Below are positions 47,359-57,864 of a stretch of 64,000 nt of DNA, one piece after another (within the stretch, counting starts at the first letter, position 1; each line of letters starts with the position of its first letter). Source of the stretch: Methylophaga thalassica (GTDB taxonomy: Bacteria > Pseudomonadota > Gammaproteobacteria > Nitrosococcales > Methylophagaceae); contig NZ_BSND01000004.1 in assembly GCF_030159795.1 (NCBI RefSeq), positions 124,001 through 188,000 on the forward strand, in the 5' to 3' direction. The notes under the pieces were generated by a model. The model saw nothing but the letters and a program-made list of their open reading frames with translations. It did no database searches and was not told the origin of the DNA. A program made the translations under genes and the position numbers.

Positions 47359-48906
47359 ATGACAAGCACACAACAACGCGCCGCCCTACAACGTCAGATA
47401 TGGGCTATTGCCAACGATGTTCGCGGTGCGGTAGACGGCTGGGATTTTAAACAATATGTCCTCGGTACACTGTTTTACCGCTTTATCAGTGAGAACTTTG
47501 CCGCTTATATAGAAGGTGGCGATGACAGTATTCATTATGCTGAATTACCTGATAGCGTGATCACACCCGAAATCAAAGACGACGCTATCAAAACCAAAGG
47601 TTATTTCATTTATCCCAGCCAGTTGTTTATTAATGTAGCGAAAGCAGCTAATACCAATGAAAGCTTAAATACTGATTTAGCTGCTATCTTTGCTGCCATC
47701 GAGACCTCAGCTAGTGGTTATCCATCTGAAGTCGATATCAAGGGTTTGTTTGCGGACTTCGATACCACCAGTAATCGTCTTGGTTATACCGTAAAAGATA
47801 AAAATCAACGCTTGGCTCATGTGCTAAAAGGTGTGGCAGGTTTGGATTTTGGCCAGTTTGATGATGCCCATATCGATCTATTCGGTGATGCCTACGAATA
47901 TTTAATTTCCAATTACGCCGCCAATGCAGGTAAATCAGGCGGGGAGTTTTTCACGCCACAGCATGTATCCAAGCTTATTGCCCAACTGGCGATGCACAAA
48001 CAAACCAGTGTCAATAAAATTTATGACCCAGCCTGTGGTTCCGGCTCACTACTGCTGCAAGCCAAAAAGCATTTCGACGCCCATATTATCGAAGAAGGTT
48101 TCTTCGGCCAGGAGATTAATCACACCACTTACAACCTGGCACGGATGAACATGTTTTTGCATAACATCAATTACGACAAATTCAATATGCAGCTGGGCAA
48201 CACTCTGACAGAACCACACTTTGGCGATGAAAAACCCTTTGATGCCATCGTTTCCAATCCGCCGTACTCGGTGAAGTGGGTTGGTTCAGAAGATCCAACC
48301 TTGATTAACGATGAACGTTTTGCTCCAGCCGGTGTGCTGGCGCCGAAATCCAAAGCAGATTTTGCTTTTGTTTTACATGCACTCAGTTATCTATCCGGCA
48401 AAGGCCGCGCTGCCATCGTCTGCTTTCCGGGGATTTTTTATCGCGGTGGTGCCGAGCAAAAAATTCGCAAGTATTTGGTGGATAACAACTATGTAGAAAC
48501 TGTCATTTCGCTGGCACCTAATCTGTTTTTTGGCACCACTATCGCCGTGAACATTCTGGTCTTGGCTAAAAACAAAATCACTACCGATACTCAGTTTATT
48601 GATGCCAGTGGCGAGGCTTATTTTAAAAAAGAAACGAATACCAACGTACTCACAGATAAGCATATTGAAGACATCATGCAGGTGTTTGGTAGCAAAGAGG
48701 ATATCGAGCACTTTGCGAAGTCAGTCCCGTTTGAGCAAATTGCAGACAATGATTACAACCTATCGGTGAGTAGTTATGTTGAAGCCAAAAATACTCGCGA
48801 ATTAATAGATATTGCTGAGCTTAATGCCGAACTCAAAACCACTGTCGCCAAGATCACTCAGCTGCGTGAAGACATTGATGCGATTGTTGCGGAGATCGAG
48901 GGATGA
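47359..48906 (+). CDS. hsdM: Type I restriction-modification methyltransferase subunit HsdM
   Basis: A 515-residue N6-adenine methyltransferase. The N-terminal HsdM helical domain (residues ~8-150) precedes the catalytic domain with SAM motif [13 protein letters not shown] and catalytic motif [10 protein letters not shown]. It ends with a coiled-coil segment that contacts HsdS. The size and neighbouring genes match type IC (EcoR124-like) systems. Overlaps hsdS by 4 bases (ATGA). Confidence 0.96.
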   Translation: MTSTQQRAALQRQIWAIANDVRGAVDGWDFKQYVLGTLFYRFISENFAAYIEGGDDSIHYAELPDSVITPEIKDDAIKTKGYFIYPSQLFINVAKAANTNESLNTDLAAIFAAIETSASGYPSEVDIKGLFADFDTTSNRLGYTVKDKNQRLAHVLKGVAGLDFGQFDDAHIDLFGDAYEYLISNYAANAGKSGGEFFTPQHVSKLIAQLAMHKQTSVNKIYDPACGSGSLLLQAKKHFDAHIIEEGFFGQEINHTTYNLARMNMFLHNINYDKFNMQLGNTLTEPHFGDEKPFDAIVSNPPYSVKWVGSEDPTLINDERFAPAGVLAPKSKADFAFVLHALSYLSGKGRAAIVCFPGIFYRGGAEQKIRKYLVDNNYVETVISLAPNLFFGTTIAVNILVLAKNKITTDTQFIDASGEAYFKKETNTNVLTDKHIEDIMQVFGSKEDIEHFAKSVPFEQIADNDYNLSVSSYVEAKNTRELIDIAELNAELKTTVAKITQLREDIDAIVAEIEG

Positions 48907-50108
48907 GCGAATTGAGCTTTATGGAGAAACTACTGGGTGGGGTTGATATTGGATGGCTGCCTCTAGGTGAAGTTACAAAATACGAACAGCCAACTAAATA
49001 TCTGGTGAAGTCCAAAAAGTATGATGATGATTTTGATACACCTGTTTTGACAGCAGGTAAAACCTTTATCCTCGGGTATACAGATGAGACCGAAGGGATA
49101 AATCAAGCCTCAATCAATCCTGTAATTATCTTCGATGACTTTACAACCGCCAATAAATGGGTTGATTTTGACTTTAAAGCTAAGTCATCCGCTATGAAAA
49201 TGATTACTTCAAATGACAAAGAAAAGTTTTCTCTTAAGTACGTTTACTATTGGCTTAACACTCTTCCAACTGGATTGACTGAAGGCGATCATAAGCGTCA
49301 GTGGATTAGTAATTACTCTAATAAAAGCGTCCCCATCCCCTGTCCAAATAACCCAGAAAAATCCCTCGAAATCCAGGCCGAAATCGTCCGTATACTGGAC
49401 GCATTTACCGCCATGACCGCCGAGCTGACCGCCGAGCTGACCGCCGAGCTTAGCCTACGTAAAAAACAATACAACTACTATCGCGATAAACTGTTGAGTT
49501 TTGAAGAAGTAGAAGTGGAGTGGAAGACGTTAGAGCATCTTTGTACATCCATATCTGCGGGTGGGGATGTGCCTAAAAACAGTGTTAAAGGCCAAACGCA
49601 CCCAACTGTCGAATATCCGTATCCAATCTATGCAAACGCTATTGAAGAAAAAGGGTTATATGGCTTCACTGATGACTTTAAGATTGATAGTGATGCAGTA
49701 ACTATCTCTGCGCGTGGGGCAAAAGTCGGATACCATGCTGTCCGAGAAGCTAAGTTCACACCGATAATTCGGTTAATTGTTTTAGTTGCCAACAAGAAAC
49801 TTATTAGTACTAAGTATCTAAATTATGTTTTAGATATGTCTGCCATAGGAGGAACTGATGCTGGAATACCGCAGCTAACTGTACCAATGGTAAAAAAAAT
49901 TACGGTTCCAATTCCTTTTCCAAATGACCCAGATAAGTCACTTGCAGAACAAGCCCGAATCATCTCGATCCTCGACAAATTTAATGTACTGACCACCTCC
50001 GTCACCGAAGGCCTACCTCGCGAAATCGAGCTACGCCAGAAGCAATACGAATATTATCGTGATTTACTGCTGAGCTTTCCAAAGCCAGATACTAAGAAAG
50101 TGGCTTGA
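48903..50108 (+). CDS. hsdS: Type I restriction-modification specificity subunit HsdS (type IC)
   Basis: A 401-residue subunit with two target-recognition domains (residues ~10-155 and ~205-355), each followed by a conserved helical spacer ([17 protein letters not shown] and [17 protein letters not shown]). Between TRD1 and the first spacer helix there are three tandem TAEL repeats, encoded by 12-bp repeats at 49416-49451, the hallmark of EcoR124-type HsdS. The DNA target cannot be read from sequence. The TRDs look divergent from each other, as expected for an asymmetric bipartite site. Confidence 0.95.
   Translation: MSELSFMEKLLGGVDIGWLPLGEVTKYEQPTKYLVKSKKYDDDFDTPVLTAGKTFILGYTDETEGINQASINPVIIFDDFTTANKWVDFDFKAKSSAMKMITSNDKEKFSLKYVYYWLNTLPTGLTEGDHKRQWISNYSNKSVPIPCPNNPEKSLEIQAEIVRILDAFTAMTAELTAELTAELSLRKKQYNYYRDKLLSFEEVEVEWKTLEHLCTSISAGGDVPKNSVKGQTHPTVEYPYPIYANAIEEKGLYGFTDDFKIDSDAVTISARGAKVGYHAVREAKFTPIIRLIVLVANKKLISTKYLNYVLDMSAIGGTDAGIPQLTVPMVKKITVPIPFPNDPDKSLAEQARIISILDKFNVLTTSVTEGLPREIELRQKQYEYYRDLLLSFPKPDTKKVA
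49416..49451 (+). repeat. Three tandem 12-bp repeats (TAEL codons) in hsdS
   Basis: ACCGCCGAGCTG occurs at 49416-49427 and 49428-49439, and ACCGCCGAGCTT at 49440-49451. In EcoR124 systems two versus three copies change the spacer length of the recognised sequence. Perfect 12-bp repeats are prone to slippage by in-frame units. Confidence 0.95.
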
Positions 50109-50259
50109 TATGTTGATGATGTTGGGAAGGATTGTCCTGCAAAGAGTAGAGAAGAAGCTATGTGAGCTGAGAGGATGTAGAGCACTCATAGTTATGGTGT
50201 CGGAGTTATTTTTCCATTCAAACCGTTCATTCATTAAATCAAATTCAAGGAAGGATCTG

Positions 50260-50382
50260 ATGATAAATATGAAGCAAACTCGCTATATCAGTAGCGATAA
50301 CCAGACATTCGCGTTTCCACAAAAGCGCAGGGTGCAAAAAGCGCATATTGCCTATGTCGCTGAGGAGCTTACTCATGACTAA
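50260..50382 (+). CDS. Small ORF between hsdS and rhuM
   Basis: A 40-codon ORF with a strong ribosome-binding site (AAGGAAGG, 5-6 bases before the ATG). Its stop overlaps the rhuM start region: rhuM begins at 50375, inside its last codons. The product is basic and hydrophilic (begins MINMKQTRYIS, ends [10 protein letters not shown]). No family recognised. RBS strength and overlap favour a translated, coupled ORF. Confidence 0.5.
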   Translation: MINMKQTRYISSDNQTFAFPQKRRVQKAHIAYVAEELTHD

Positions 50383-51415
50383 TAAGCTCAGTCTACAAGA
50401 TCAAACCAGGGAGTTTTTGCTTTATACCGCACCGAGTGGCGATATTAAAGTTGAGGTGTTGCTTAGCAATGAAACTATTTGGTTAACGCAAGACCGAATG
50501 GCGGCGCTATTTGGTGTGGGTGTGCCAGCTATTTCCAAACATTTGAAGAATATTTTTGAAAGTGGAGAGTTAAACCCTGAAGTGGTTATTTCCATTTTGG
50601 AAACAACCACTGAACACGGTGCTATTGCTGGAAAAACACAAACTAAAAAGGTTAAGTACTATAACCTTGATGCAGTGATCTCGGTTGGATATCGGGTTAA
50701 TTCCAGGCAAGCGACACAGTTTCGTATTTGGGCCACAGGGCTGATTAAAGAATACATCATCAAAGGCTTTGCCATGGATGATGAGCGCCTAAAAAACGGC
50801 CGTTATTTCGGTAAAGACTATTTCAAAGAACTACTTGAACGCGTTCGATCTATTCGTGCCAGTGAACGCCGAATTTATCAGCAAATCACTGATATTTTTG
50901 CCGAATGTAGTATTGATTATGATCCTAAGTCTGAAACTACGCGTTTGTTTTATGCCCATGTGCAGGACAAATTTCATTTTGCCATTACCGGCCATACTGC
51001 AGCTGAAATCATTTCGTTAAAAGCTGATGCCAGTAAACCATTAATGGGCATGACCACGTTCAAGAATGCGCCAAAAGGTAGAGTGTTAAAGTCCGACACG
51101 ATTGTTGCCAAGAACTACTTATCTGAGCAAGAGATCAAACAGCTGGAGCGAACCGTATCATCGTTCTTTGATTATATTGAAGGCATCATTGAGCGACGTA
51201 ACACCTTCACCATGGAAGCCTTTGCGGCCAGCGTAGATAAGTTTTTGGCATTTAATGAGTACCAAATTTTAGAAGGTTACGGACGAATATCACGTAAAGA
51301 CGCTGAAAATAAGGCCTTTCAAGAATACGAGCAATTCAACAAGCAACAACGCATTGAGTCTGATTTTGACCGAGAAATCAAGAAGCTGTTGCACAACAAG
51401 GATGCTAAGAAATGA
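50375..51415 (+). CDS. rhuM: RhuM-family protein
   Basis: A 346-residue virulence RhuM-family protein, start ATG 50375 with GAGGAG 8 bases before it. Residues ~5-105 form a DNA-binding-like domain ([32 protein letters not shown]), and the middle carries [20 protein letters not shown] and [20 protein letters not shown]. The family is common inside type I restriction operons, but its function is not established. Its stop overlaps hsdR by 4 bases, so it is part of the hsd transcription unit. Confidence 0.92.
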   Translation: MTNKLSLQDQTREFLLYTAPSGDIKVEVLLSNETIWLTQDRMAALFGVGVPAISKHLKNIFESGELNPEVVISILETTTEHGAIAGKTQTKKVKYYNLDAVISVGYRVNSRQATQFRIWATGLIKEYIIKGFAMDDERLKNGRYFGKDYFKELLERVRSIRASERRIYQQITDIFAECSIDYDPKSETTRLFYAHVQDKFHFAITGHTAAEIISLKADASKPLMGMTTFKNAPKGRVLKSDTIVAKNYLSEQEIKQLERTVSSFFDYIEGIIERRNTFTMEAFAASVDKFLAFNEYQILEGYGRISRKDAENKAFQEYEQFNKQQRIESDFDREIKKLLHNKDAKK

Positions 51416-54400
51416 CAAGCTACAGAGCCATCGCTGAGTCTAAAAACTTCATCGTACTGGATAAGTACGAGAAGCAATGGGAAGTGAATGAAAGCTACCA
51501 AAGCGAGGGTGATTTAGAACGTGAGCTGGTTCAGGATTTGGTGAATCAAGGGTATGAGCTGGTTCCTGGCTTGAATCATCCCGCGGCGATGCTCGCAAAT
51601 CTCCGTGTGCAATTACAATCCTTAAATAAGGTAACCTTTTCAGAGGGCGAGTGGGCGCGGTTTGTTGAAACCTATCTGGATAAACCCAGTGATGGCATCA
51701 CTGATAAAACCCGCAAAGTGCATGACGATTATATCTATGACTTCGTGTTTGATGATCGCCGTATTCAAAACATTTACTTGTTTGATAAAAACAATATCGC
51801 CCGTAACAAAGTCCAGGTCATCAAACAGTTCGAGCAAACCGGCAGCCACGCTAACCGATACGATGTCACCGTTTTAGTTAATGGTCTGCCTCTGGTTCAG
51901 ATTGAGCTAAAAAAACGGGGTGTGGCTATCCGTGAAGCCTTTAATCAGGTACATCGTTACAGCAAGGAAAGCTTTAACAGCGAACATTCGCTGTATAAAT
52001 ATCTGCAGTTATTTGTGATTTCAAATGGCACCGATACCCGATATTTTGCCAACACGGTCAGTCGTAACAAAAACAGCTTCGACTTCACCATGAACTGGGC
52101 GAAGGCTGATAACAGTCTGATAAAAGACCTCAAGGATTTTACTGCCACTTTCTTCCAGAAAAATACGCTACTGAAAGTGCTGCTGCATTATGCTGTGTTT
52201 GATATTAGTAATACGCTACTGGTGATGCGCCCGTATCAAATCGCCGCAACCGAAAGGATATTATGGAAGATAAACAGCTCTTTCCAAGCCAAAACTTGGA
52301 GCAAGCCAGAAGGCGGTGGCTTTATCTGGCACACCACAGGCTCAGGCAAAACGCTGACCAGCTTTAAGGCGGCGCGTCTTGCCACTGAGCTTGAGTTCAT
52401 TGACAAGGTATTTTTTGTTGTAGACCGAAAAGACCTTGATTACCAAACCATGAAGGAATATCAACGCTTTTCACCTGATAGCGTTAATGGTTCTAAAAAC
52501 ACCGCAGCCTTAAAGCAAAACCTTGCCAAAGATGACAACAAAATTATTGTCACGACTATCCAGAAACTCAATAACTTAATCAAAAGCGAGGGTGACCTTG
52601 CTGTTTATCACCAGCAGGTGGTATTTATCTTCGATGAATGCCACCGCAGCCAGTTTGGTGAAGCGCAGAAGAATCTTCAAAAGAAATTTAAAAAGTATTA
52701 TCAATTTGGTTTTACTGGCACACCTATCTTTCCCGAGAACGCATCGGGTGCTGAAACGACCGCTAGCGTGTTTGGGCAGGAGTTACATTCTTACGTCATT
52801 ACCGATGCTATTCGGGATGAAAAGGTGCTTAAGTTTAAGGTGGATTACAACGATGTCCGCGTGAAGTTTAAAGCCATTGAAACCGAGCAGGATGAACAAA
52901 AGCTCAATGCTGCAGAAAACAAAGAAGCACTGTTACATCCTGAACGGATCCGTGAAATAGCAGAGTACATTCTAAAAAGCTACCGCCAAAAAACCCATCG
53001 TTTACAACCCGGCGCTCGTGGTTTTAATGCCATGTTTGCGGTCAGCACTATTGACTCAGCCAAGCTTTACTATGAGTCACTCACTCAACTACAGAAAGAC
53101 AGTGAGAAACCACTTAAAATCGCCACTATCTTCTCCTTTGCAGCTAACGAAGAGCAAGAGATGATCGGTGCTATTGCCGATGAGAGCTTTGATGTCTCAG
53201 CCATGAATAGCAGTGCCAAGGAGTTTTTGAACAAGGCGATTGCTGACTATAACACCCACTTCAAATCAAGTTTTAGCGTTGATAGTGACGGCTTTCAAAA
53301 CTATTACCGCGATTTAGCAAAACGGGTAAAAGGCGAGGATGACTATGGCAACAAACTACCACCAGAAGAAACCGTCGACTTGTTAATTGTTGTCGGTATG
53401 TTTTTGACCGGATTTGATGCACCGACTCTGAATACCTTGTTTGTCGATAAAAACCTGCGTTATCACGGGCTGATGCAGGCTTTTTCACGTACCAACCGTA
53501 TTTATGATGCAACTAAAACCTTTGGCAATATCGTCACTTTCCGTGATCTTGAAAAAGCGACCGTGGAAGCCATTACCTTATTTGGTAATAGCAACACCAA
53601 AAACGTAGTATTAGAAAAAAGCTATACCGAATACATGGAAGGCTTTACCGATGTGATTACTGGTGAAGCAAGGCGGGGCTTTATGGAAGTGGTTAGTGAA
53701 CTGGAGCAGCGTTTTCCTGATCCATCCAACATTGAAAAAGAAGCTGACAAGAAAGCCTTTGCCAAACTCTTTGGCGAATATCTGCGTGTCGAGAATATCC
53801 TGCAAAACTACGATGAGTTTGCGAGCCTGAAAGCACTGCAAAACGTCGATATAAGTGACTCTGAAGCAGTTGAAGCTTTCAAGGCTGATCATTACCTAGA
53901 TGATGATAAGTTCGCTGAGTTGCAAAGTATACGTTTGCCTACTGAGCGTAAGGTTCAGGATTACCGCTCGACCTATAATGATATCCGTGAGTGGCAGCGT
54001 CGCCAAAAGTCAGCCGAAGATAAAGAAAAATCCACTATCGAGTGGGATGATGTCGTGTTTGAGGTCGACCTGCTTAAATCGCAGGAAATTAACTTAGATT
54101 ACATTCTCGAGCTGATCTTTGAGCACAACAAAAAGACCAAGAGCAAAGCCGATTTGGTAGATGAAGTACGTCGCGTCATCCGAGCAAGTCTCGGTAACCG
54201 AGCTAAAGAAAGCTTGGTGGTCGACTTTATCAATCAAACTGATCTTGACCAGATTGGCGAAAAAGCCACTGTAATCGAAGCCTTCTTTGCCTTTGCCCAA
54301 GCTGAGCAGCAACGTGAAGCCGAGGAGTTGATTACTGCTGAAAGCCTGAATGCTGAAGAAGCCCGACGATACATCACTACTTCGCTAAAGCGAGAGTTTG

Positions 54401-54543
54401 CCAGTGATGCGGGTACAGAACTAAATACCCTTCTACCCAAAATGAGTCCATTGAACCCACAATACCTGACTAAAAAACAAAGCGTGTTTCAAAAGATTGC
54501 TGCTTTTGTTGATAAGTTTAAAGGTGTAGGGGGCAAGGTTTAA
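51412..54543 (+). CDS. hsdR: Type I restriction endonuclease subunit HsdR (type IC)
   Basis: A 1043-residue translocase-nuclease. The N-terminal PD-(D/E)xK nuclease holds VQIELKKRG near residue 165. The helicase core follows with Walker [12 protein letters not shown] (~305), DECH box [13 protein letters not shown] (~405), TGTP in FGFTGTP and a motif VI region [10 protein letters not shown]. The C-terminal helical domain binds the methylase. Length matches EcoR124 HsdR (~1030). It completes hsdM-hsdS-ORF-rhuM-hsdR, with ATGA overlap to rhuM. Confidence 0.96.
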   Translation: MTSYRAIAESKNFIVLDKYEKQWEVNESYQSEGDLERELVQDLVNQGYELVPGLNHPAAMLANLRVQLQSLNKVTFSEGEWARFVETYLDKPSDGITDKTRKVHDDYIYDFVFDDRRIQNIYLFDKNNIARNKVQVIKQFEQTGSHANRYDVTVLVNGLPLVQIELKKRGVAIREAFNQVHRYSKESFNSEHSLYKYLQLFVISNGTDTRYFANTVSRNKNSFDFTMNWAKADNSLIKDLKDFTATFFQKNTLLKVLLHYAVFDISNTLLVMRPYQIAATERILWKINSSFQAKTWSKPEGGGFIWHTTGSGKTLTSFKAARLATELEFIDKVFFVVDRKDLDYQTMKEYQRFSPDSVNGSKNTAALKQNLAKDDNKIIVTTIQKLNNLIKSEGDLAVYHQQVVFIFDECHRSQFGEAQKNLQKKFKKYYQFGFTGTPIFPENASGAETTASVFGQELHSYVITDAIRDEKVLKFKVDYNDVRVKFKAIETEQDEQKLNAAENKEALLHPERIREIAEYILKSYRQKTHRLQPGARGFNAMFAVSTIDSAKLYYESLTQLQKDSEKPLKIATIFSFAANEEQEMIGAIADESFDVSAMNSSAKEFLNKAIADYNTHFKSSFSVDSDGFQNYYRDLAKRVKGEDDYGNKLPPEETVDLLIVVGMFLTGFDAPTLNTLFVDKNLRYHGLMQAFSRTNRIYDATKTFGNIVTFRDLEKATVEAITLFGNSNTKNVVLEKSYTEYMEGFTDVITGEARRGFMEVVSELEQRFPDPSNIEKEADKKAFAKLFGEYLRVENILQNYDEFASLKALQNVDISDSEAVEAFKADHYLDDDKFAELQSIRLPTERKVQDYRSTYNDIREWQRRQKSAEDKEKSTIEWDDVVFEVDLLKSQEINLDYILELIFEHNKKTKSKADLVDEVRRVIRASLGNRAKESLVVDFINQTDLDQIGEKATVIEAFFAFAQAEQQREAEELITAESLNAEEARRYITTSLKREFASDAGTELNTLLPKMSPLNPQYLTKKQSVFQKIAAFVDKFKGVGGKV

Positions 54544-54565
54544 ACTCATCTAAACCTTGGACTAG

Positions 54566-54673
54566 ATAACCACAGCGATCAAATTACAAGAACTGGTCGC
54601 GGATAAATTCCAAATACATATGGAACATCGTGTACTGGATTCGTTAATAGACAGACTAAAAAGCATTTATTAG
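54566..54673 (+). pseudogene. Possible gene remnant after hsdR
   Basis: A 35-codon open stretch ending at TAG 54671-54673 reads like protein (for instance KLQELVADKFQIHMEHRVLD), but has no start with an RBS. It may be the 3' remnant of a lost gene at the island edge. Weak evidence; no family recognised. Confidence 0.25.
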
Positions 54674-54767
54674 ACGATTTTGAATTTTAAATTCTGCAGG
54701 GTGATACCCCACAATGAATGTCAGTTTTTAAATTTTGAACCGCTCTAAAATCGACACAAAAACATTC
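54673..54767 (+). repeat. Dispersed palindromic repeat, copy A
   Basis: Contains TTCTGCAGGGTGATACCCC followed by AATGAATGTCAG-TTTTTAAATTTTGAAC and CGACACAAAAACAT. Copies B (59093-59185) and C (59804-59880, inverted) share this order. The arms TTTAAA-TCTG and CAGATTTTAAA are complementary, so the whole unit can form a long hairpin. Confidence 0.75.
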
Positions 54768-54857
54768 TGAATAACATGGTGTGATGCTTACTAATCGTGT
54801 CTATTAATAATTAAACAGACTTGAATGAAAACGTGATACGATTTCGCCATCGAGTTA

Positions 54858-55271
54858 ATGGTATATCCCTGTACCTCTAATCCAGTCATGTATAAATCCG
54901 AACAATCTCTCTCTCAACGCTATGTCTTATCCCTTTTTGGGATCTGCTTCTTGTCGTTGTTGTTGCTGACTCTGCCAATAGCTTCCTATGCTAAAAGCGA
55001 CTCAAGCAATGAGATTAATCACGGGCTTATTAGTCATCTTGATTCATTTAATACGCAGGGATACTTTCTTCGAATAGCTGAAATTAAACATCAGTCTGTT
55101 GAAGAGTTTTTTCCTGATATTGACTTACCTCTGTGGGCTATTTGTCACTCACAAAATCAACATCCGAAAAACTGGGGTTCAGTCTGTTTTGTATTTAAAG
55201 ACATTACAGATGCAACGCCTTTTTCTCATTATTACCTCTATCCGCCTTTGAGAGCACCCCCTCTAGCTTAG
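54858..55271 (+). CDS. Secreted RAPP-type leader protein, putative arrest-peptide regulator of secDF
   Basis: A 137-codon ORF; ATG 54888 (127 residues) is an equally likely start. A classical Sec signal peptide (YVLSLFGICFLSLLLLTLP, cleavage after SYA) is followed by ~90 mature residues without a known domain. The protein ends L-R-A-P-P-L-A-stop, RAPP at residues 132-135. RAPP is the arrest motif of the ApdA/ApdP leader peptides found upstream of secDF in other bacteria (established knowledge). The gene lies 65 nt before secDF, and its last codons can pair with the secDF ribosome-binding site. A short exported protein with an arrest motif before a Sec gene is the SecM/VemP layout. Sequence and context are seen; arrest is inferred. 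Confidence 0.85.
   Translation: MVYPCTSNPVMYKSEQSLSQRYVLSLFGICFLSLLLLTLPIASYAKSDSSNEINHGLISHLDSFNTQGYFLRIAEIKHQSVEEFFPDIDLPLWAICHSQNQHPKNWGSVCFVFKDITDATPFSHYYLYPPLRAPPLA
55251..55262 (+). other. RAPP arrest motif codons
   Basis: Codons AGA GCA CCC CCT encode Arg-Ala-Pro-Pro, followed by Leu-Ala and TAG. In known RAPP leader peptides the ribosome stalls within this motif. A ribosome stalled here would cover mRNA to about 55270. Confidence 0.75.
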
Positions 55272-55330
55272 TTTCGTCCATACAAATCGGCCCTTTGGTT
55301 AGGGCTTTGTTATTTCGAAAACGTTAGAGG
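55260..55330 (+). promoter_or_regulatory. RNA structure hiding the secDF ribosome-binding site
   Basis: CCUCUAGC (55260-55267, last codons of the leader) is complementary to GUUAGAGG (55323-55330), giving 8 bp with one G-U pair; the right arm contains the secDF Shine-Dalgarno AGAGG. Nested inside is GCCCU / AGGGC (55290-55305). A ribosome paused on RAPP would mask the left arm and release the Shine-Dalgarno. Pairing is seen in the sequence; regulation is inferred. Confidence 0.7.
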
Positions 55331-55336
55331 TTTTTC

Positions 55337-57853
55337 ATGAAATCATTGTCTTCACGGACCATTGTTTATGGTTTGTTGATTGTGTTCGGGCTGCTGTGCA
55401 GTTTACCTAACATTCTTCCTTATTCTTTGTCTCAAAAACTGCCTGCCTGGTATACCGACACGACCATTTCTATGGGGTTGGATTTACAGGGTGGTTCACA
55501 CCTGCTTTTGGAAGCGGACACTAAAGAGTTATTAAACAAACAATATGACTTGCTGCAGTCTGAGCTGACCAGCGAGTTGCAAAAGCAGGGGATTTACTAC
55601 ACGAGTCCTGTCATTTCTGAGTCAGGCTTATATATACCCATTCGTAAAAGCGCTGACATCGACAAATCCGTTGAGCTTGCTAGTCAGTTAGCCCGTAATT
55701 CAACAGATGGCAAAAAACGTTTTGACATCAAAAAAGAAACGGACGGGATTCAAATAAGCTTAGATCAACGATGGGTTGAATCACTTGTCACGGATGTTGT
55801 TAATCAAAGTCTTGAGGTGGTCAGAAAACGCCTTGATGAGACGGGGCTGGTTGATCCGAGTATTACCCGTCAAGGCAAGCAGGATATTCTGGTTCAAATG
55901 CCGGGTGTGGCAGATCCTACTAAGATTCGTGAACTGCTGGGTACAACAGCAAAAATGACATTTCATTGGGCAGCCACTGATACAACAAAAAATACGGTGA
56001 TCTACCCCGATATCAATACGGATAGCCGCTACCGTCTCGAAACTCAGGTGGCCATGGAAGGTAAACATATACGTGATGCTCAGGTAGGGTTTAATCAGAA
56101 AACCGGCGAACCCGTAGTTAATTTCAAACTTGATAGTGAAGGGGCGAAATTATTTGGCAATATGACCCATAACAATATAGGTCGGGCACTCGCTATTGTG
56201 CTTGATGGAAAAGTCATTACAGCCCCTGTTATTCGTAGTGAAATACCGGGTGGAAGCGGTGAGATTAGTGGCAATTTCACTACCTCTGAAGCAAATAATT
56301 TAGCGTTATTATTGAGGGCAGGGGCTTTGCCTGTTCCGTTACATGTGATTGAAGAGCGAACCGTTGGTCCTGATCTTGGCAGTGATGCCATACAAATGGG
56401 GCTAACAACCGGTCTGTTAGGCGCAGCGATGGTCGTGATTTTCATGCTGGGAATCTATGGCAGATGGGGACTTATCGCGTGTACAGGTCTTGCTATTAAT
56501 CTTGGGCTGATTTTTGGTGCACTGGGTTTACTTGGCGCAACACTAACGCTGCCTGGTATTGCCGGTATTATCCTGACCATTGGCATGGCGGTGGATGCCA
56601 ATATTCTTATTAATGAACGCATCAGGGAAGAATCAAAGCGAGGTAAAGAGGCTTGGAAAGCGCTTCGTGAGGGCTTTGACAAAGCCTATACCACCATTCT
56701 GGATTCAAATTTAACGACGCTTATCGCGGTAAGTTTGTTATTTATGTTTGGTACAGGACCTGTTCAAGGCTTTGCTGTGACGATAGGAATCGGTTTGGTG
56801 ACTTCAATGTTTACTGCCGTTGCCGTGACACGATTACTTATGGAATGGTCTATTCGAGGTAAAGAAAAGCAACCTTTAAAGATCAACGGTTTCAATTTCT
56901 TAGATAAATTAAGCGGCAAGGGCATTAATTTTCTGCGTGGGCGTTATGCAGGCCTTACAACGTCAGCCATTTTGTCTATTGCTGCTGTGGTGTTGTTCTT
57001 TCAGCCGGGTCTGAAATATGGCGTTGATTTTACAGGGGGAACGTTAGTTGATGTTCACGCGATGGATTTATCTGTTGAACAAATCAGAAATACGCTGGGA
57101 AGCCACCACTTATCAGATGCGCTTATTCAGGAAACAGGGAAGGCGGGGGACTTTCTGGTCAGGCTGCCTGTGACATCAACTGAACCTGGTGCCACATCAC
57201 AGCAAGTTAATGATTTAAAAGAAGCTGTACTGACTATTCAGCCTGATGCTGACTTTCCTAAAGTCGATATGGTGGGTCCTAAAGTCAGTGGTAATTTTTC
57301 TGATAACACGATCCTGGCTATCTTGTTAGCTGGAGTAGGGATGTTAATCTACCTGACACTGCGGTTTGAATCTCATTTTGCTATCGCTGCAACATTAACG
57401 ATTGCTTTAGATTTAACTAAAACCATTGGTTTCTTTGCGTTAACAGGCGTTGAATTTAATCTGACGGCAGTGGCGGCATTGTTAGCCCTTATCGGTTATT
57501 CCATCAATGACAAAGTGGTGGTGTTTGATCGGATCCGAGAAAGCATACGGGCCACACCGGACAAACCGATTATTCAACTGATGAATGAGAGTATTTCGTC
57601 GACATTAACCAGGACCGTATTTACGTCTGTTACCACATTTTTGGCACTTTTACCGATGGGTATTGCAGGAGGATCAGCCGTTTCAAGTTTTGCCTTACCT
57701 ATGCTTTTTGGCATAGTGATTGGTACAAGTTCATCAGTATTTATTGCGGCTCCTATTTTGTATTTCTTGAGTCAACGCAGAAGCCAAAAGGGTCTGGCAC
57801 TGCTGAGACCAACGACAGAAGAAATGCGTGAGAAGTTGGCTCAAATTCCTTAG
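55337..57853 (+). CDS. secDF: SecDF fusion protein, Sec translocon accessory
   Basis: An 838-residue fusion of SecD (~1-505) and SecF (~520-838), each with six TM segments. SecD features: TM1 at the N-terminus, DLQGGSHLLLEAD, the P1 periplasmic domain, and the proton/sodium-path motif GMAVDANILINERIREE. SecF features: GVDFTGGTLVDV and GYSINDKVVVFDRIRE. Most gammaproteobacteria carry separate secD and secF after yajC; yajC is absent here, so this is probably an additional, conditionally expressed copy. AGAGG lies 6 bases before the ATG and can be masked by the leader ORF. SecDF uses an ion gradient to help pull proteins through SecYEG. Confidence 0.95.
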   Translation: MKSLSSRTIVYGLLIVFGLLCSLPNILPYSLSQKLPAWYTDTTISMGLDLQGGSHLLLEADTKELLNKQYDLLQSELTSELQKQGIYYTSPVISESGLYIPIRKSADIDKSVELASQLARNSTDGKKRFDIKKETDGIQISLDQRWVESLVTDVVNQSLEVVRKRLDETGLVDPSITRQGKQDILVQMPGVADPTKIRELLGTTAKMTFHWAATDTTKNTVIYPDINTDSRYRLETQVAMEGKHIRDAQVGFNQKTGEPVVNFKLDSEGAKLFGNMTHNNIGRALAIVLDGKVITAPVIRSEIPGGSGEISGNFTTSEANNLALLLRAGALPVPLHVIEERTVGPDLGSDAIQMGLTTGLLGAAMVVIFMLGIYGRWGLIACTGLAINLGLIFGALGLLGATLTLPGIAGIILTIGMAVDANILINERIREESKRGKEAWKALREGFDKAYTTILDSNLTTLIAVSLLFMFGTGPVQGFAVTIGIGLVTSMFTAVAVTRLLMEWSIRGKEKQPLKINGFNFLDKLSGKGINFLRGRYAGLTTSAILSIAAVVLFFQPGLKYGVDFTGGTLVDVHAMDLSVEQIRNTLGSHHLSDALIQETGKAGDFLVRLPVTSTEPGATSQQVNDLKEAVLTIQPDADFPKVDMVGPKVSGNFSDNTILAILLAGVGMLIYLTLRFESHFAIAATLTIALDLTKTIGFFALTGVEFNLTAVAALLALIGYSINDKVVVFDRIRESIRATPDKPIIQLMNESISSTLTRTVFTSVTTFLALLPMGIAGGSAVSSFALPMLFGIVIGTSSSVFIAAPILYFLSQRRSQKGLALLRPTTEEMREKLAQIP

Positions 57854-57864
57854 AGAGGATAAGT

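Noticed and set aside
54673-54767. Integron attC site
   Set aside because: Size and hairpin potential are similar, but the conserved RYYYAAC/GTTRRRY core pairs are missing and there is no integrase nearby.
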